The notes under the pieces: model-generated | What the model saw: the letters and a program-made list of their open reading frames with translations, nothing else | Told to the model about the DNA's origin: nothing | Databases searched by the model: none | In this document: piece after piece, positions 33,924 through 46,014 of the stretch | Numbering within the stretch: position 1 is the first letter of the stretch | How the letters are laid out: every line of letters starts with the position of its first letter | Translations under genes and position numbers: made by a program | Origin: Camillea tinctor | Taxonomy: Eukaryota > Ascomycota > Sordariomycetes > Xylariales > Xylariaceae | DNA: 64,000 nt | NCBI GenBank assembly: GCA_022578605.1 | Contig: MU394056.1 | Location: forward strand, 806,001-870,000 | Reading direction: 5' to 3'

Positions 33924-34803
33924 ATTTCAACAACAAAAAATCAGGGGGGTTTTACGGCTTTGATTTCGGAGGGGGGGAAATTATGTGTTGCTTTAGAGAT
34001 GAACCCACTCAGAATTCACGGACGACGGCGGATCTCGGAACTGGGCTTGGCTCTGCCAACTGCATCTGGACGTTGAGGCATAGGTCACATTGATTCAGGC
34101 GTCTGTAATTGAGGTTTTAGTCAACAAAAAAAGACTATAAAGACAAGCCGGCCCGCTGCCTATCCCCCCCCTTTTTTTCGTGATATACGTGTGTGCCTAC
34201 TTGATTATATGAGCTGGCAGAAACCCAAATCTATCTTGACATGACTTACAGATAGAAAAAGGTAGGGCTTGGCAGAAGGAACCCCTAAACAATTGAGGTT
34301 CAATTCGGATAGGTCATATCGAAGTGTTGGGATCTATGTATGTGCGAAAATAATTCCACTGTGAGCCATTCACCAACAAAAGTAAAATACGCCCCAAGAC
34401 CGGCTAACTAAGTTACCTAAATAAATTATCATATCACCAAATCAAAGCATGGAACGTACGCAAGAATTTTTTTTACTCAGTTTATTCTCTTTATTCTTGG
34501 TAGGTTTAGTTCGACACCCGTCGCGTTTCTCCCTAACTAGGTACTCGTGCTGCTTGTGAAGTAAAGGGGCTAGGAGGTGGAGAGATAACAACGTGAGAGG
34601 GTGGTGAGATAGGATGGCGTGTCCTTGTCCATCTGTCTGTATGCCTGTATGATAGTTCTTTTTTTAAGGGGATCACCTACGATGCGTCTTTACTCAATTT
34701 ACCCCCTTAATGCATTCTAGACGATGGATAAGACAGACAACTATAGTCGCGAGGGGGGAGGACGAGGTAGTAGTAAGGATAACGGTGACGATGATGGCGG
34801 TAG
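33924..34803. other. Convergent 3' region eL6 / DPP III
   Basis: The 880-bp gap between convergent genes is moderately AT-rich. It has CCCCCCC followed by a T run at about 34165-34179, a T run near 34468-34474, and isolated GTTACCTAAATAA and CTAGGTAC motifs. No gene found. Confidence 0.5.
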
Positions 34804-37070
34804 TCAAACCTCACGCTCGGCCCAGCTCTGGATCAAGCCCTGAGGCGTAGCGTCGTAGTGCTTGAGAGAGACCTTTCCGGTAGCCTCGTCGAGGTAGGTG
34901 TTGGCCTGGACGAAGACCTTCCGGGGCTGCTTGTTGTTGAGAACTTCGTCGCGCACCTTCTTGCCCCAGAAGCCGTTATCGACGGTGGTCATGTCGCCGA
35001 AGAAACGGGTGCCGGCCTCGACATCAGCCGTCGACTTGTACACATGCAGCTTCTGCAGGTAGTCACCGACGGCCTTTCGGCCGACGGTCGGGATCTTGGC
35101 GCGGTCGAGCTTAATCGTGAGACCCGAGAGGTCGTCCCCGGCATAGTCGAGCTTGCAGAAGTCGTCGCCCGCTTGCAGGAAGCACTGTAGGATGGAGAAG
35201 CGTGCCTGCGAGTGCGGTTGACCCCACTTGCGGCTCTTGGGGTCCCACATCTCGAGCGAGACGAGGCCAGCGCGGGCCATAGTGAGGTAGGATGCATAGA
35301 GTACGTCGCCAGCCTCGCCGTCGATGTCGAAGGATCCGTCCCCGAACCCGAAGATCTTGAGCACCGGAAACTCGCAGCTCAGGTACATGGCGACGAGCTC
35401 TGCGCGGCACTCCTCGTACGCTCCCGCCAGGCTGCCGAACACCGACCCCCAGGTCTGGCCGGGTTTGTACCAGGTTGTCACAGGCTTGCCGGTCAGGGGC
35501 GACACCGGCGGGTTCTCCTTATCGAAGTTGAACACTCCCGGCGACGTCTCCTGGAGTAGCTTGCCGCATCCGTGGCCTGTCAGTTCGTGAAGACCGACTT
35601 GAACTTCGAAGGCGCCGTCGCGGTACTTCTGGTACACCTCAAGGTCTTTCTCGGCGATAAAGGGGATCTTCTCGTTCGGCGCCTTTGCACTGAGGACATT
35701 GCCAAGAGACACATTCTTGAAGCCCTCGGTCTGCCGGATGTCGTCGTAGTTGGGAATGTTGATGCCAGCGGGAATCCCCGACCCGGCGAAGGTCAGCACC
35801 TCTAGCGAGGTGAAATCAGGAGAGAGGAACTTATCCTTCTCAAAATCCTTGCTCCAGGGCAGCAAGGGGATCAGAGAAGGGGCCGCCTCTACAAGGGCCC
35901 CAAAGGCCCGGGTTCGCTCCAGGTTAACAACTGCAGCGAAACCTTCCCATTCACCCCTGATACCAGCAGGGTCGCGGTATGTCTCGATAAAGCCAATGTT
36001 GGACTCTACCATAGGTCCCTTATCACGAATCCAGAATCGTTGGCTATCTTTGAAAGCGAGCAACGAACCGTCGGCAAAAGACTTAGCATATGCATCATGC
36101 ATCTTCTGCTGGTTCTCGTTTTCGCTATTCTCCCCCGCTCTCTTGATGCTAGCCGCTATAGCCGCCATCTCCTTTGCATGATCGCCGTAGACTAGCTTGA
36201 TCGTCTTTCCTGCTAGGGGTCCATCTTCGACTTTGAATTCGGTCTCTTTCCCAATGTCGCCACCATCACTAGGAATAGTGCTAGTCCCCGAGGCAATCAG
36301 AATTTCGAAGGAACCATCCTTAGTCTTTACGAGGCGGGTATTCTCTGGGAGTAGTCCCTTCTTCTCCATCCATTTCGAAACAGCATCAATTTCAGCCTGG
36401 GTGATATCAGGGGAATTGGGATAATACGTTGTCATATGCCCTTGATCGGGGTACCCAAGGTGCATCAGGGCAGGTTTATCGGCAGCGAAGATAGCGCCGG
36501 CTGTGGCATCGTAGAATCTCTGTGCCTCTGGGGACGTGGCTGCTAGGGCGGCAAATGCTGACTCTGGGCATCTTGGGATGAACTTGGCGTCACCGAAGCT
36601 CTTGTAATTGCCACTGTTTCCAAGGAATTGGGCAGCATAGTGAAAGAAGTACTCCAGGTCCTGGTCTGATATGCCGGCTTTGGCTTGCAGGGCCTTCCAG
36701 TCGCCACCGCTAGCCTTGTGCAGTGCTAGGATGAAGTCAAACTGTCCATATGTGAGCGCAAATTCTTGCCGTAGCCATGGCAGCTAGCAGCGTAAGCAAT
36801 TAGGTCATCTCTTACGATTGGTTCGGACTCGGGGGAAATCTGTCTCAGTACAATTCTGTTGCCTTCAAACGAAGCCCTAGAGTTTCCCTAATCAGCGAAC
36901 TCCCTAGTCTAGCATGTGTGAGCATGTGGTGGCAGGTCATAGTACCTGCTAATAAAATGGGCATATCTCTTTTGCTTGTCACTCAATGCATCGAAATGCT
37001 TCTCAATCTCTAGTCTTACGACGCTAGGGGGGGCGTCAGCAAGATAGTGCTTGAGATCCTGAGCGTCCAT
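34804..37070 (-). CDS. DPP3: Dipeptidyl peptidase III (zinc exopeptidase, family M49)
   Basis: Removes dipeptides from the N-terminus of short peptides in the last steps of protein turnover, normally cytosolic. Exons 37070-36946, 36876-36816 and 36741-34804 give 707 residues (yeast and human 711-737). Introns are 69 and 74 nt. The second acceptor was chosen because it joins SPESEPI directly to FDFILALHK; a nearer AG would make a 32-nt intron, too short to splice. The zinc motif is HELTGH (447-452), with the third ligand and helper in EECRAE (505-510). The family block GNYKSFGDAKFIPRC lies in exon 3. The frame stays open upstream of ATG 37070 as far as ATG 37295, adding 75 Arg/Ser/Pro-rich residues (see findings). 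Confidence 0.94.
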
Positions 37071-37295
37071 CGTGGAAACAAAGGACCGAATGGAGCGTGG
37101 AGAGAAACAATTGGCCGACGAGGATAGGTTGGGTAAATTCAAACGTTGAGAAGACGTCCAGGTAGGATAGGGGTATGTAGAGCGAGGTAGAGATAGAGGT
37201 TGTAGTAGAGGTAGTGGTGGTAGGGATAGTCTCGAAAGTGATGGTCTCAGCACGGAACGAGTGGTACCTCGAGACAATGAGGGGATGAGATTCAT
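37071..37295 (-). other. Possible in-frame N-terminal extension of DPP III
   Basis: ATG 37295 opens 75 residues in frame with the DPP III start: MNLIPSLSRGTTRSVLRPSL, continuing with Arg/Ser/Leu/Pro and almost no acidic residues up to SIRSFVST. This resembles a mitochondrial presequence. It could be translated from a longer transcript, while initiation at 37070 gives the cytosolic form. Alternatively it is merely untranslated leader that happens to be open. Confidence 0.45.
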
Positions 37296-40180
37296 TAGGA
37301 GCACCAGAAACACCACTGGCCGTTTGTACCCGAAACCTTCCCCAGCTTGGTAAACTTTACTCTATTTCTCGATTCCTAATAGGCTGCACCTGCTTACCTC
37401 AAAAAAGGGGGGAGGCGGTTGCCTAAGACCCGGTGGTTGGGAGAGTTGAGTGTTGGTGTAGGTACTTTGGCAGGTGCCCCGCGTTTTTTTTACTTCTTAC
37501 TTTTACACTACATTAGGTTTGCTTCGTTGTCTTGCAGTCGCTACTGTCGCTGTCTGCCACGCGCCACAAGCCACAGTCCGGGAAAATCGTGGGGCCATTC
37601 AAAACCTACATCGACGAGCACTCTGACATCATTCCGAGTCCTATATCGACAAATACCCACCATACCGCTTTAGTAAGGTCCGTAATTGGGGAGATAGACT
37701 TGTGAAATCCGTAGGTCTGTTGTACAGAGGGAAAATGAAGAGAGGGGAAAGAAATGTCTAAAATAAGGTGTCGAGGCTAATCAAACTACCTAATAAATCT
37801 GACACCTTCTGTGCCATTCGCTGAGCCCAAGCCTTTTAAAGCGGTCGAACACCAAATGGTGGTACTGAAAAGACTGATTAGTTGCAGAATTTGTTATGTC
37901 AAGAGCCTTAGCAAACGTTATCAGTATGTTTCATTAGATCTCACTTGATATACTACTGCATGGACGCCCAGTCAGGTGCAGAGGTTATATCCAATCAGTC
38001 CGCCGTTGGCTTCTCCGTCTTCGGGCAGCATAACTACAACCAAGCCGACTTTGCAGCTGCTTGCTACGTATAATCGGCCATGTGCCGGGCTAGGTTCTCA
38101 TCCTGTGCATATAAGCCCAACTGTATTTTGTGCATCCTGGAACTTTAGATCGTTAATGTAGGAATGAGACCATATGCAGTCATCCTTTACATCATAAACA
38201 CGGATTACCATACCTATTTTGGTCGTGTAGGGTACCTATAATGTGAGAACCACGAACCAGTGAGTTGTTTCTCCGAACGGTTTGGGCCAACGTTCTTGGG
38301 CCTGGCCGGGTATCGGTGACGGCGGAGTGACGACCCATGTCCACTTGACAACATCGAAAACGGGATACTTAGATGGGTTGAAACCTTGGAAGCATATTAA
38401 GCATCAGCTGGTACTAACGCGCGAAATCCACCATTTGTCTACACCGGTTTGTTCTCTGCAACAAGTGTGGTGGACCGCCCCAGTCGTTGCCAATTTCGCG
38501 GCGTCTATACGACACACACCATAGCAACATAGCCGCGCGATAGCTTGGGATTGGACTTTTCAGATATCCATAGCTAGACAAGCGTCACTCGGGGAGACAT
38601 AGATTGGCAACGCAGCCAGTGCTGGCCACGTGGTGGCACAGCATTGACATATGTACCCCAAAAAACACCCAGTCAGCCGCCGTCTTTTTATTTTCTTTAA
38701 AAAAAATACCCGGCAAGGCTTTGGTTGTGTTACCTGTCAGCCCTGGACAATCCAAACCCTTCTCCAGACAACAGCTTGCATGGCAGTGCGTCGTCGGTAG
38801 TCATTCGAGAAATTGATTGCATCCCCACACTGATTGCTGTCGACTTGTCAGCTACGCTAGTTATAGATGGCAGGATAATCCAGAGCAGCAAGGTGAAGGG
38901 AAATAATCGGGCATCTGTGCCTGAGACTCAATAGGCAACGAGCACGTGCTGATACACTAGACGTCCTTCCAATTTCGAGGCTGACGTGAATGTTTACCTG
39001 TACCTACTTCGATGAAGATCTCAAACTCTAAGCATTATTCAGGGGTTCTTAACCGGACTTTCTTCTGAGTTTGCTGTTGTTGTATGGTGTTATCGGTTGG
39101 GATAGAGCCCACGAACCCACCCACTGAGTGCTCAGCAAATTTCTGATGTTTGGCTTTGCAAATGCCAAGGCGAGCGTTGTGTAGTGATGTCCCGGATTTC
39201 ATTCTGGCACAGTGTAACTGCGTTTGAGAGATTTATGTTCGGTAGAGCAATAAGTGGCGGCGTCTGCGGCAAGCATTGCATAATAATACGAACAAATCGG
39301 TTTGCCGATCAGATCATTGCAGCGGTGAAACAAGAGTCGAGAACAGTTATGCCTCGCCGATTTCCCCAGTCTTCCCCGGGTCCACTAACACCGAAAGTGC
39401 GATTCTGTTGTGCAGACCGATGACTACTCCCTTGGCAGATGGAAGTGGCAGTGTCTTTGTGTAGCTGAACCAAGAACAAAAACACATTACGCACCTATGT
39501 TTCCTTTTTCTTTCTTTTGTTTTTCTTGTCTTTTCTTTTTTTGGTCTTACGGGAAAAGCAGACTTTTGGGAGATAGGAGAAAATATCCCGCAATCCGGGC
39601 GATTGGCGAACAGAGACGAGTTCCGTCACCAAACAGAGGACAAGTCTACGCTGACCATAAAACTTAGGCAAGCTAGGCACAAATAGCTTTCTCTCTCTTT
39701 ATCTGCACAGAACGGAACAGGATGCATAACACACTTTTTGGCGAGGTAGTCGTCTGCACGATGATGATCAAAGTTCTAGAGGTAGATAGTTGTTGCTGCA
39801 GCTGTAAGACTTAAGAGTGTGAGACTGTCTGCAATTAATGTCGATACAAAAGTAGTCATCCGGGGGGGTTCCTGTATATGTAATGCTGATGGATTGAATT
39901 ACTCGGCCAATTAAGCACTGATGGTCACAGCAGCGCCGATGGCTGATTATACCCCGGTCCCACGTTGAAGCCTGATAGGGCGGGTTTTTCGTCATTAATA
40001 AATATGTCCCTACATCGACGGTAAAGAATCGCATTCCAGAAAAGTTCCATTGTGCGGCCGCAAGGATGAAGAGCAAGTCCGGGCGAGCGAATGAGCGAAA
40101 GGTGCCCTGGGGTTGAATACCTGGTATTTGTTCTATTGCTCTCTTTTGACGGAGGTCGCATGAGAAAGGCGATAGATGAT

Positions 40181-40258
40181 AGGTGGTGAGGTGGAAGGTG
40201 GGAGGAGGTGGGAGGAGGCGGGAGGCGGGAGGTGGAAGATGGTGGGAGGTGGTGGGTT
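40181..40258 (+). repeat. G-rich purine minisatellite
   Basis: Imperfect GGTGGGAGGAGG / GGCGGGAGG units on the plus strand, nearly pure purine with many GGG runs spaced by 4-7 bases. The array fits the general G-quadruplex spacing rule loosely. Confidence 0.8.
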
Positions 40259-42173
40259 GTCCACTGGTGGTCAAGTTGTAAGTGGTGAGTCAAGGACGAG
40301 CAAAGGCCGACTATTCCGTCCGATTCCGTCATCGCCAACCCTTCTGGATCTTGTGGGTAGAACGGGGAAGATCCGACAACCCCCCGGCGCGAACGTGAAC
40401 CCACTTGCGAGATCTTGTCGAGTCCCAGCAGTTTGCTATGTTAGTTGTTCCATTTATACCTAGGTAGGTATTTAGGGATTAAGTCGGAAATCCACTACTT
40501 TTTATGTAGAAGTGGTCCGCTCTGGAGAGTGCCCGGTTAATACTCGGCTAGTCTCCTGGGTGTTAAGCCCACGTGCTTCCTCCACACTCCCCTCTCTCTC
40601 CTGATTTCCCTAAACCGCACTACATCCCACGCACTTGTCTATTTTCGCTGGATTTCGCCGATTCACGCCACATTCGGTTGGTTCTCTACCTACAACTAGA
40701 TACCAAGCCCACATTTTCCCATCTCACTCACCAGGTACCTAGGTATATAGAGTATGTACCTTAGTAGTTACGTAGTGCAAGTGTGTGTAGGCCGAAAAGG
40801 TACATAAACTCTGTCGGTACACATGTAAGGTAAGCCCCTAACTTATATGTACGTACCTGATAGGGAGGTGAGTTATGCCTGGGTCTGAGTTATTATAATG
40901 TAGGTGTGTAGTTGTAGGACGTATGTAAGTAAGCAAGCAATTGGTATGCACACATGTAATTGGCCACCTTTTCTTTTTTCTTTCGACTTCAGCCTGTATT
41001 AATCATACGTACCCAACGGTGCAAGTGTCTGCAGGTAACGTTAGTTTCGCCAATTAGTCGAAATGAGGGACGAGTTCGTTGGGCCTTCAGCTCCATTTTT
41101 CAATTATTCAAAAAACAACTCCTATTCTCAGCTGAGCTCTCTAGCACTTACATGGTGCTAATGTACAGTAGGTACATAAGTACTTAGTAGTTGTAGGTGC
41201 CTTTTTTTTAGAGAAGGTGAAAAGAGTGTTTTTCGCCTTGTGGGTCTTCTTTGGGCAAGTTTGGGGGGGAGGGGGAGGGCAGAAGGAAAGAGTTGCCATT
41301 CAAGAATAGGAGGGTAGGTCCCTACCTAAGGTTAATGATATGGACTACATGCATGTCTTGTCAATCAGTCAGTCAGTGAGTCTTTCTTTCTTTCTGTCTA
41401 TTTGTCTATTTGTATGTGTGTACTACATACTATGTATGTCATGCAATTTTAGAGAAGGTACCGCCCAGTTACTCCTTACTTTACCTGCTAACAGCCAAAT
41501 CCCGGCAGATCGGGTTTGCTGTATTAGGGTTTCGTTCCTAGTACAATCCTTCTCAATGGTATTCTGTCTCTTCCACAAATTGATGTTGGCCGTAAGCCTC
41601 CATGTGACCTTTTTATTTTTTTACTCTTTGAGATTGCGGCAGCCCAAGCTCGGCTCTTGCCCGGCTTTTCGATAAGGTCCCCCCCACTTCCTTCTGCATC
41701 TTAGAAAAGCGAGGCCATCTTGGAAAGGCAATAATACGTGCATAAGGCGAGCTGGGTAGTTACTTCATCTGTCATCGATATTTTTATTCATGTACCCTAT
41801 TTATCCATCTGCCATCCATATCGTACCTACCCAGGGGTAGGTACGTAGATACATGTCCATGTCAGACAGACAGGTTAGGTTAGGTATCCTTGACCCATAT
41901 CCACACCCCACCCCCCTTCAACCCCCCTCGTCCCTGCCTTGTCTCCCCCCTTTGACGTCGACTAATAAAGCCGGAATTCCCAAAGACAAAACTGTATCTG
42001 CTTTTTGATTGGTCCTTTACCAACTGAATTGCCTTCTTTGACGTCCTTCTGAAATCTTCTAGCGTCTGGCCCCAGTAAAAAATCCTGCACCGTCTCGAGG
42101 CCTTCGAGGTACTAGAACTCGTTGAGATTTCGATTGTTGTTTAAGCTGCCGTCGGCACTGTGGCACGGCCAGG

Positions 42174-42195
42174 AAAAAAAAAAAAAAAAAAAAAA
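42174..42195 (+). repeat. A22 homopolymer
   Basis: Twenty-two consecutive A residues in the gluconokinase upstream region. No target-site duplication is apparent in the flanks. Confidence 0.95.
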
Positions 42196-42734
42196 GTATG
42201 TCACTTCGTCATCCTCTAGACGTAATAATGCCCGTAGACACGAGAGTACCTAAAAAATAATAATACAAACCAAACGTGCTCGGGCCTTGCCCACTTATAC
42301 ATAAAGGTCTACCATCACCGGCGCTTTCGGGCCCACAGCCGTCTCCCAGTTTCTCTACTATTGCATTACTTTAATTACTTGCCCTTCTCCTTTCATCTTG
42401 GCTCTTTTTCTTTTTCCTCTCTCCTATTTTCTATTCAAGATATTTGCGGAATAATTTTTTTTGTTTGTTTGTGTTTGCTAGACATATACCCCATATCTTT
42501 TACTTTTAACTCCCAATTCGATGTTGTTGCCATAGTGAATCTCGAAAATCTTGGGCCTTCAAGTTTTCCACCAATTCACTACTGCGTTTTATATATAAAG
42601 AGGGTAGAACCTGGAATTTATTTCCTCATCCCCTTTTCTAAAAATATCCAAAAGGCCAAAAAGAGAGGCAACCAAACAGAAAGCCCAATCATTACAGCAC
42701 CGCACCCCGTCACTAACGAAACTTTCCTATTAAA

Positions 42735-43524
42735 ATGTTATCCTACGACACTGCGGTTCCTGTAAATGGGAATCACTCAACCCAGAACAATATGGCAGCT
42801 GCAATGAACTCTATGGGAACAAACCCAAAGCCAATTAATGCAACTGTTGTTCCTGTAACCTCTAACAACACAATTGGCAAGTTCAACGGACAGATGGCAC
42901 CCAAATACCATCACATCTGGCTGGTGACTGGGCCTGCCGGTTGCGGAAAGTCGACTGTTGCCAAGCACTTATCCGAGGCTCTGAACCTGCCCTATATTGA
43001 AGGCGATGAGGTATAGTCTGCATGCATTATTAATATATTTATATTTGGTGTGCTTGTTGTGTTGCCTTGCTAACTAAATGCCTTTTTAGTTTCACCCACA
43101 GGCGAATATTGACAAGATGGCCAATGGCATCCCATTGACCGATGCTGACCGATGGGACTGGCTCACGCTACTCCGCGAGGAGTCGCTGAAAAAGCTCGCC
43201 GGGGGCGCTGAGGGTGTTGTGCTCACCTGCTCCGCACTCAAGCGCAAGTACCGGGACGTTATCAGAGTGGCCCCCTACTACTCGCACGACGTTATCCTGC
43301 ACTTTATCTACCTTCATGCGCCAGAGAACGTCCTCCTCGAACGCGTCGGCTTGAGGCAGGGTCACTACATGGGGGCCAACATGGTCCGCAGCCAGTTTTC
43401 GATTTTGGAACCACCAACCGCAGAGGAAACCGACGTCATCAGCGTCGACGTGAGTGGCACCATGGAAGAGGTGCAGAGAGATGCGTTGGACAAAGTCCTC
43501 CAGAAGATCGACGAGGTTGCATAA
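42735..43524 (+). CDS. Gluconokinase
   Basis: Phosphorylates D-gluconate to 6-phosphogluconate, feeding the pentose phosphate pathway. Exons 42735-43010 and 43090-43524 (79-nt intron, phase 0) give 236 residues. The kinase core starts at about residue 58 (YHHIWLVTGPAGCGKST); the P-loop GPAGCGKST is at 66-74. The intron splits EGDE/FHPQANIDKM, the conserved gluconate-binding segment, followed by MANGIPLTDADRWDWL and TCSALKRKYRD, both family hallmarks. LLERVGLRQGHYMGANMVRS and SQFSILEPP are also typical. The first ~55 residues are an Asn/Thr/Met-rich extension missing from bacterial enzymes and not clearly a targeting peptide. ATG 42735 is the first in this frame; a shorter protein from an internal Met is possible. 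Confidence 0.93.
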
Positions 43525-46014
43525 TCTAATCTGGCATGGAGCCCGCATGGCATGCAGCGCATCTGCCCCAATGATGAGGGGAAGGGGAGGAGAAGAAAGG
43601 AGGGGGGGGGGGAACACGACCTATACGCATCCCTAGATCGACAACCCGGCAGCCCGTTTTGCTTCTCATGAGATGCATACATGGTAGAACGACTGGTGGT
43701 TGTCCCTTACTTCCACTTACACACGTTATGGCGTATTATGGCGGATGGCATTGGGGGAACGCGAGTGATGCCTTGGTTATCCGAGGCGGCACTCCTGCAT
43801 TTATGGGACTGCATTTGCGAACTACCCGCTAGAGGAGTTCTTGGAGAAGGGCGCGGGATTTCTCATTGTCATCATTGGTTTTTCTGTTAAGCGATTATTT
43901 GAGCCCAATCTATTTTTATTTTGCATGTGTTCCACAAGAGGAGGGAAACTGACGAACCGTTGGCCCCTTTCCCCCCTCGTCTCTGATTTACGCGTTGCTT
44001 TTTATTTTCTCCTTGTATGCGCAGATCAACAAATACATATAGATTTCATACATCGTCTCCCGAGCTAAGTCAATACCATCCCGTCTTCTAGAGGAAGGTA
44101 CTTTATATCCGTATATACACTACACAGAGTCTTTCTCTTCTATAGCTACACTCCAGTTACCGAAGCTAGTCCCGTTAACTCTATCAGTAAGACAGTAGGG
44201 GAGCACCTATAATATGTTCATAGTCCAGTGCTGCGAATTCAGATACTAGAGATATATCTACTAACCTAGAATGTTATATAAGTTCCATTATAGTTAACAC
44301 ATGCCCCTTATACTACAGTGTGTCTTGATATTTCATACTGAAGGAAGTACTTTACCTTACCTAAACTCTAATATCGGTTGAGTACCCCCTACCAATCAAA
44401 TGGGAGAAGGGGAATAAGAGAAGAAAAAAAGAAGAAAAAGAAGAAAAATCGCCGCGCCACGCGATAGCCCTTTACCCCGGATTTCCGGATTCGGATCCGT
44501 GCATTTTTCATACAAGCTTTCGTCTCTCCATTACTCGAATTATACATGATACTGGCGTATAATTATAAATCTGCATACAACCCATACATAAAAGTTCCAC
44601 CGCGGCGGTTCGCTTGTCACCGAGACTCACCGAGAAACCATAAAAAAAGAAGAAAAAAGTAATACTTTTGCTATTTCCTCCTTTCTTCTCTCTTCTCTCA
44701 ATCTAGTGTAGTTTCTATCTCCCCCTTTTCTCCTCCTCTTCCCCAATAAGTCGGTGAGACGGGATAGCATAAGACAAGATATGACTAGGGCGGAGCTTAT
44801 AACCCAAATCTTATTCTCAAGCGGCGGGGTGAGAGCGGGAAGGGGAACAGGGGGGGGGGAGGAAAGGGAAGAGGGGGAACCAAACCTAGAATGGAGAGCA
44901 ACCTGGTGAGGGAGTCGATGTATAAACCCCGACCCAACTTACATTATGACGCTCTAACACCTAGGTAGGTAATGCAAGCCCCCCCTCCCTTTTCTTTTTC
45001 CTCAATTGTCCAGCCCGATTCGTTCCCTCACTTAGTTACAAGAAGTACCTAACTAGGTTACAATATACACCGATCTGTAAGCCCGCATACATACATCAAT
45101 CTCCCTATGGCTTACCTACCTTGTTACATGCGACTTGCATCAAGTAATCTCTCCTCGTCACTTGTTATATTTCCTTTTTTTTTCTTCTAACCTCTTAGTC
45201 TTTCCAGGGTAAAATCCCCTGCTTTGCATTATATGGAACACTATACCTAAAGTAAAGATAGATAAGGTAAGATATTGAAGGTTCCTAGGTAACACCCAAG
45301 TTTCAGGATTTTGGGGACACAGAGAGAGGGCAGGTGATCAGGTCAGGTTACACGTACAAACGCATGGTACTTACGGCTCGGACATCCTATTGGATGAGAA
45401 TTCATAATGTAGAGTGATACCTCATATATTAAAACCCACGAGGGCCATATTCCGGGGAGCCGGGCGACTCACGATGTTTTCCGCCCGCCAGCTTTGATCC
45501 ATCCGAGGGGCGACCTCAAGTTCTAAATGCCATTGACTTTTTTTTTACTGGGTCTTTTTCTTGATAACACAAAAATTAATAACCCGGGTAGCCTAGGGGG
45601 GAGAACGGATTACGATGATATGATGTGATGCTATTATGCGGTTATATGAAACTGGAATATGATAGGTAGTAGATAATAAATCCTATACTACAAATATGCC
45701 ACTCCATGCTAGCCTCGCGACTTACTCTAGTTGTCTTTATGATATGTCAGATGTGATACTTTTGCGTTCATTAGGTCATATGGTCTTGCTGGTGCTGTTG
45801 CCGTTGCCGCCGGCGCCATGGTGAGCAAAGCGGTGAGCGGTGAAAATGAACGATGAAAGCTGAACGGCAACCCTCAGACGTAGAAAGGCTTTATGTAAAA
45901 TAAAAAAAAGACGAGAAACCCCCCGACCAAGACTTAGAGGCCCGCTTGACGAGGCTGTCTTGTTTTTTTCTTCCGTCCCTCTTTTATCCCCCGTCCAATC
46001 ACAGTTCCCAATTT
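43525..46014. other. 2.5-kb convergent intergenic region
   Basis: Two 3' ends and a long AT-rich spacer. Items seen: a G run after the gluconokinase stop (about 43602-43611), CACCTAGGTAGGTAATG at about 44960-44976, GTACCTAACTAGGTTAC at about 45045-45061, a G9 run at about 44852-44860, and T runs at about 45175-45183 and 45538-45546. Short open frames have no support. Confidence 0.45.

Larger units (their letters stand above)
37296..42734. other. 5.4-kb gene-poor region
   Basis: The longest stretch without a supportable gene. Small open frames (60-170 codons) overlap on both strands and match nothing I recognise. It contains a G-rich tandem array (40181-40258), a 22-base A run (42174-42195), TACCTA/TAGGTA clusters (about 40458-40472, 40733-40755, 40850-40862, 41825-41890), a TTTC/TCTA microsatellite patch (about 41380-41415), and a C/T-rich leader of the gluconokinase gene (about 42340-42640). 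The 37.7-39.7 kb part has ordinary base composition and could be an unrecognised RNA gene or a decayed element. I see no terminal repeats or transposase remnants. Confidence 0.4.

Noticed and set aside
34270..34320. tRNA-like GGTTCAATTC (box B resemblance)
   Set aside because: No matching box A, acceptor stem or anticodon arm could be folded around it.
36742..36815. Shorter 32-nt intron in DPP III ending at the nearer AG
   Set aside because: Too short for fungal splicing, and it would insert 14 residues not expected in the family.
39768..40404. Minus-strand frames of 168 and 159 residues
   Set aside because: They overlap in different frames across the G-rich array, so the Pro/His/Ser-rich start comes from the repeat. 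No family match.
41860..41890. CAGGTTAGGTTAGG as telomere-like repeat
   Set aside because: Only two short units, and the unit differs from the fungal telomere TTAGGG. Part of the dispersed TAGGTA motif.
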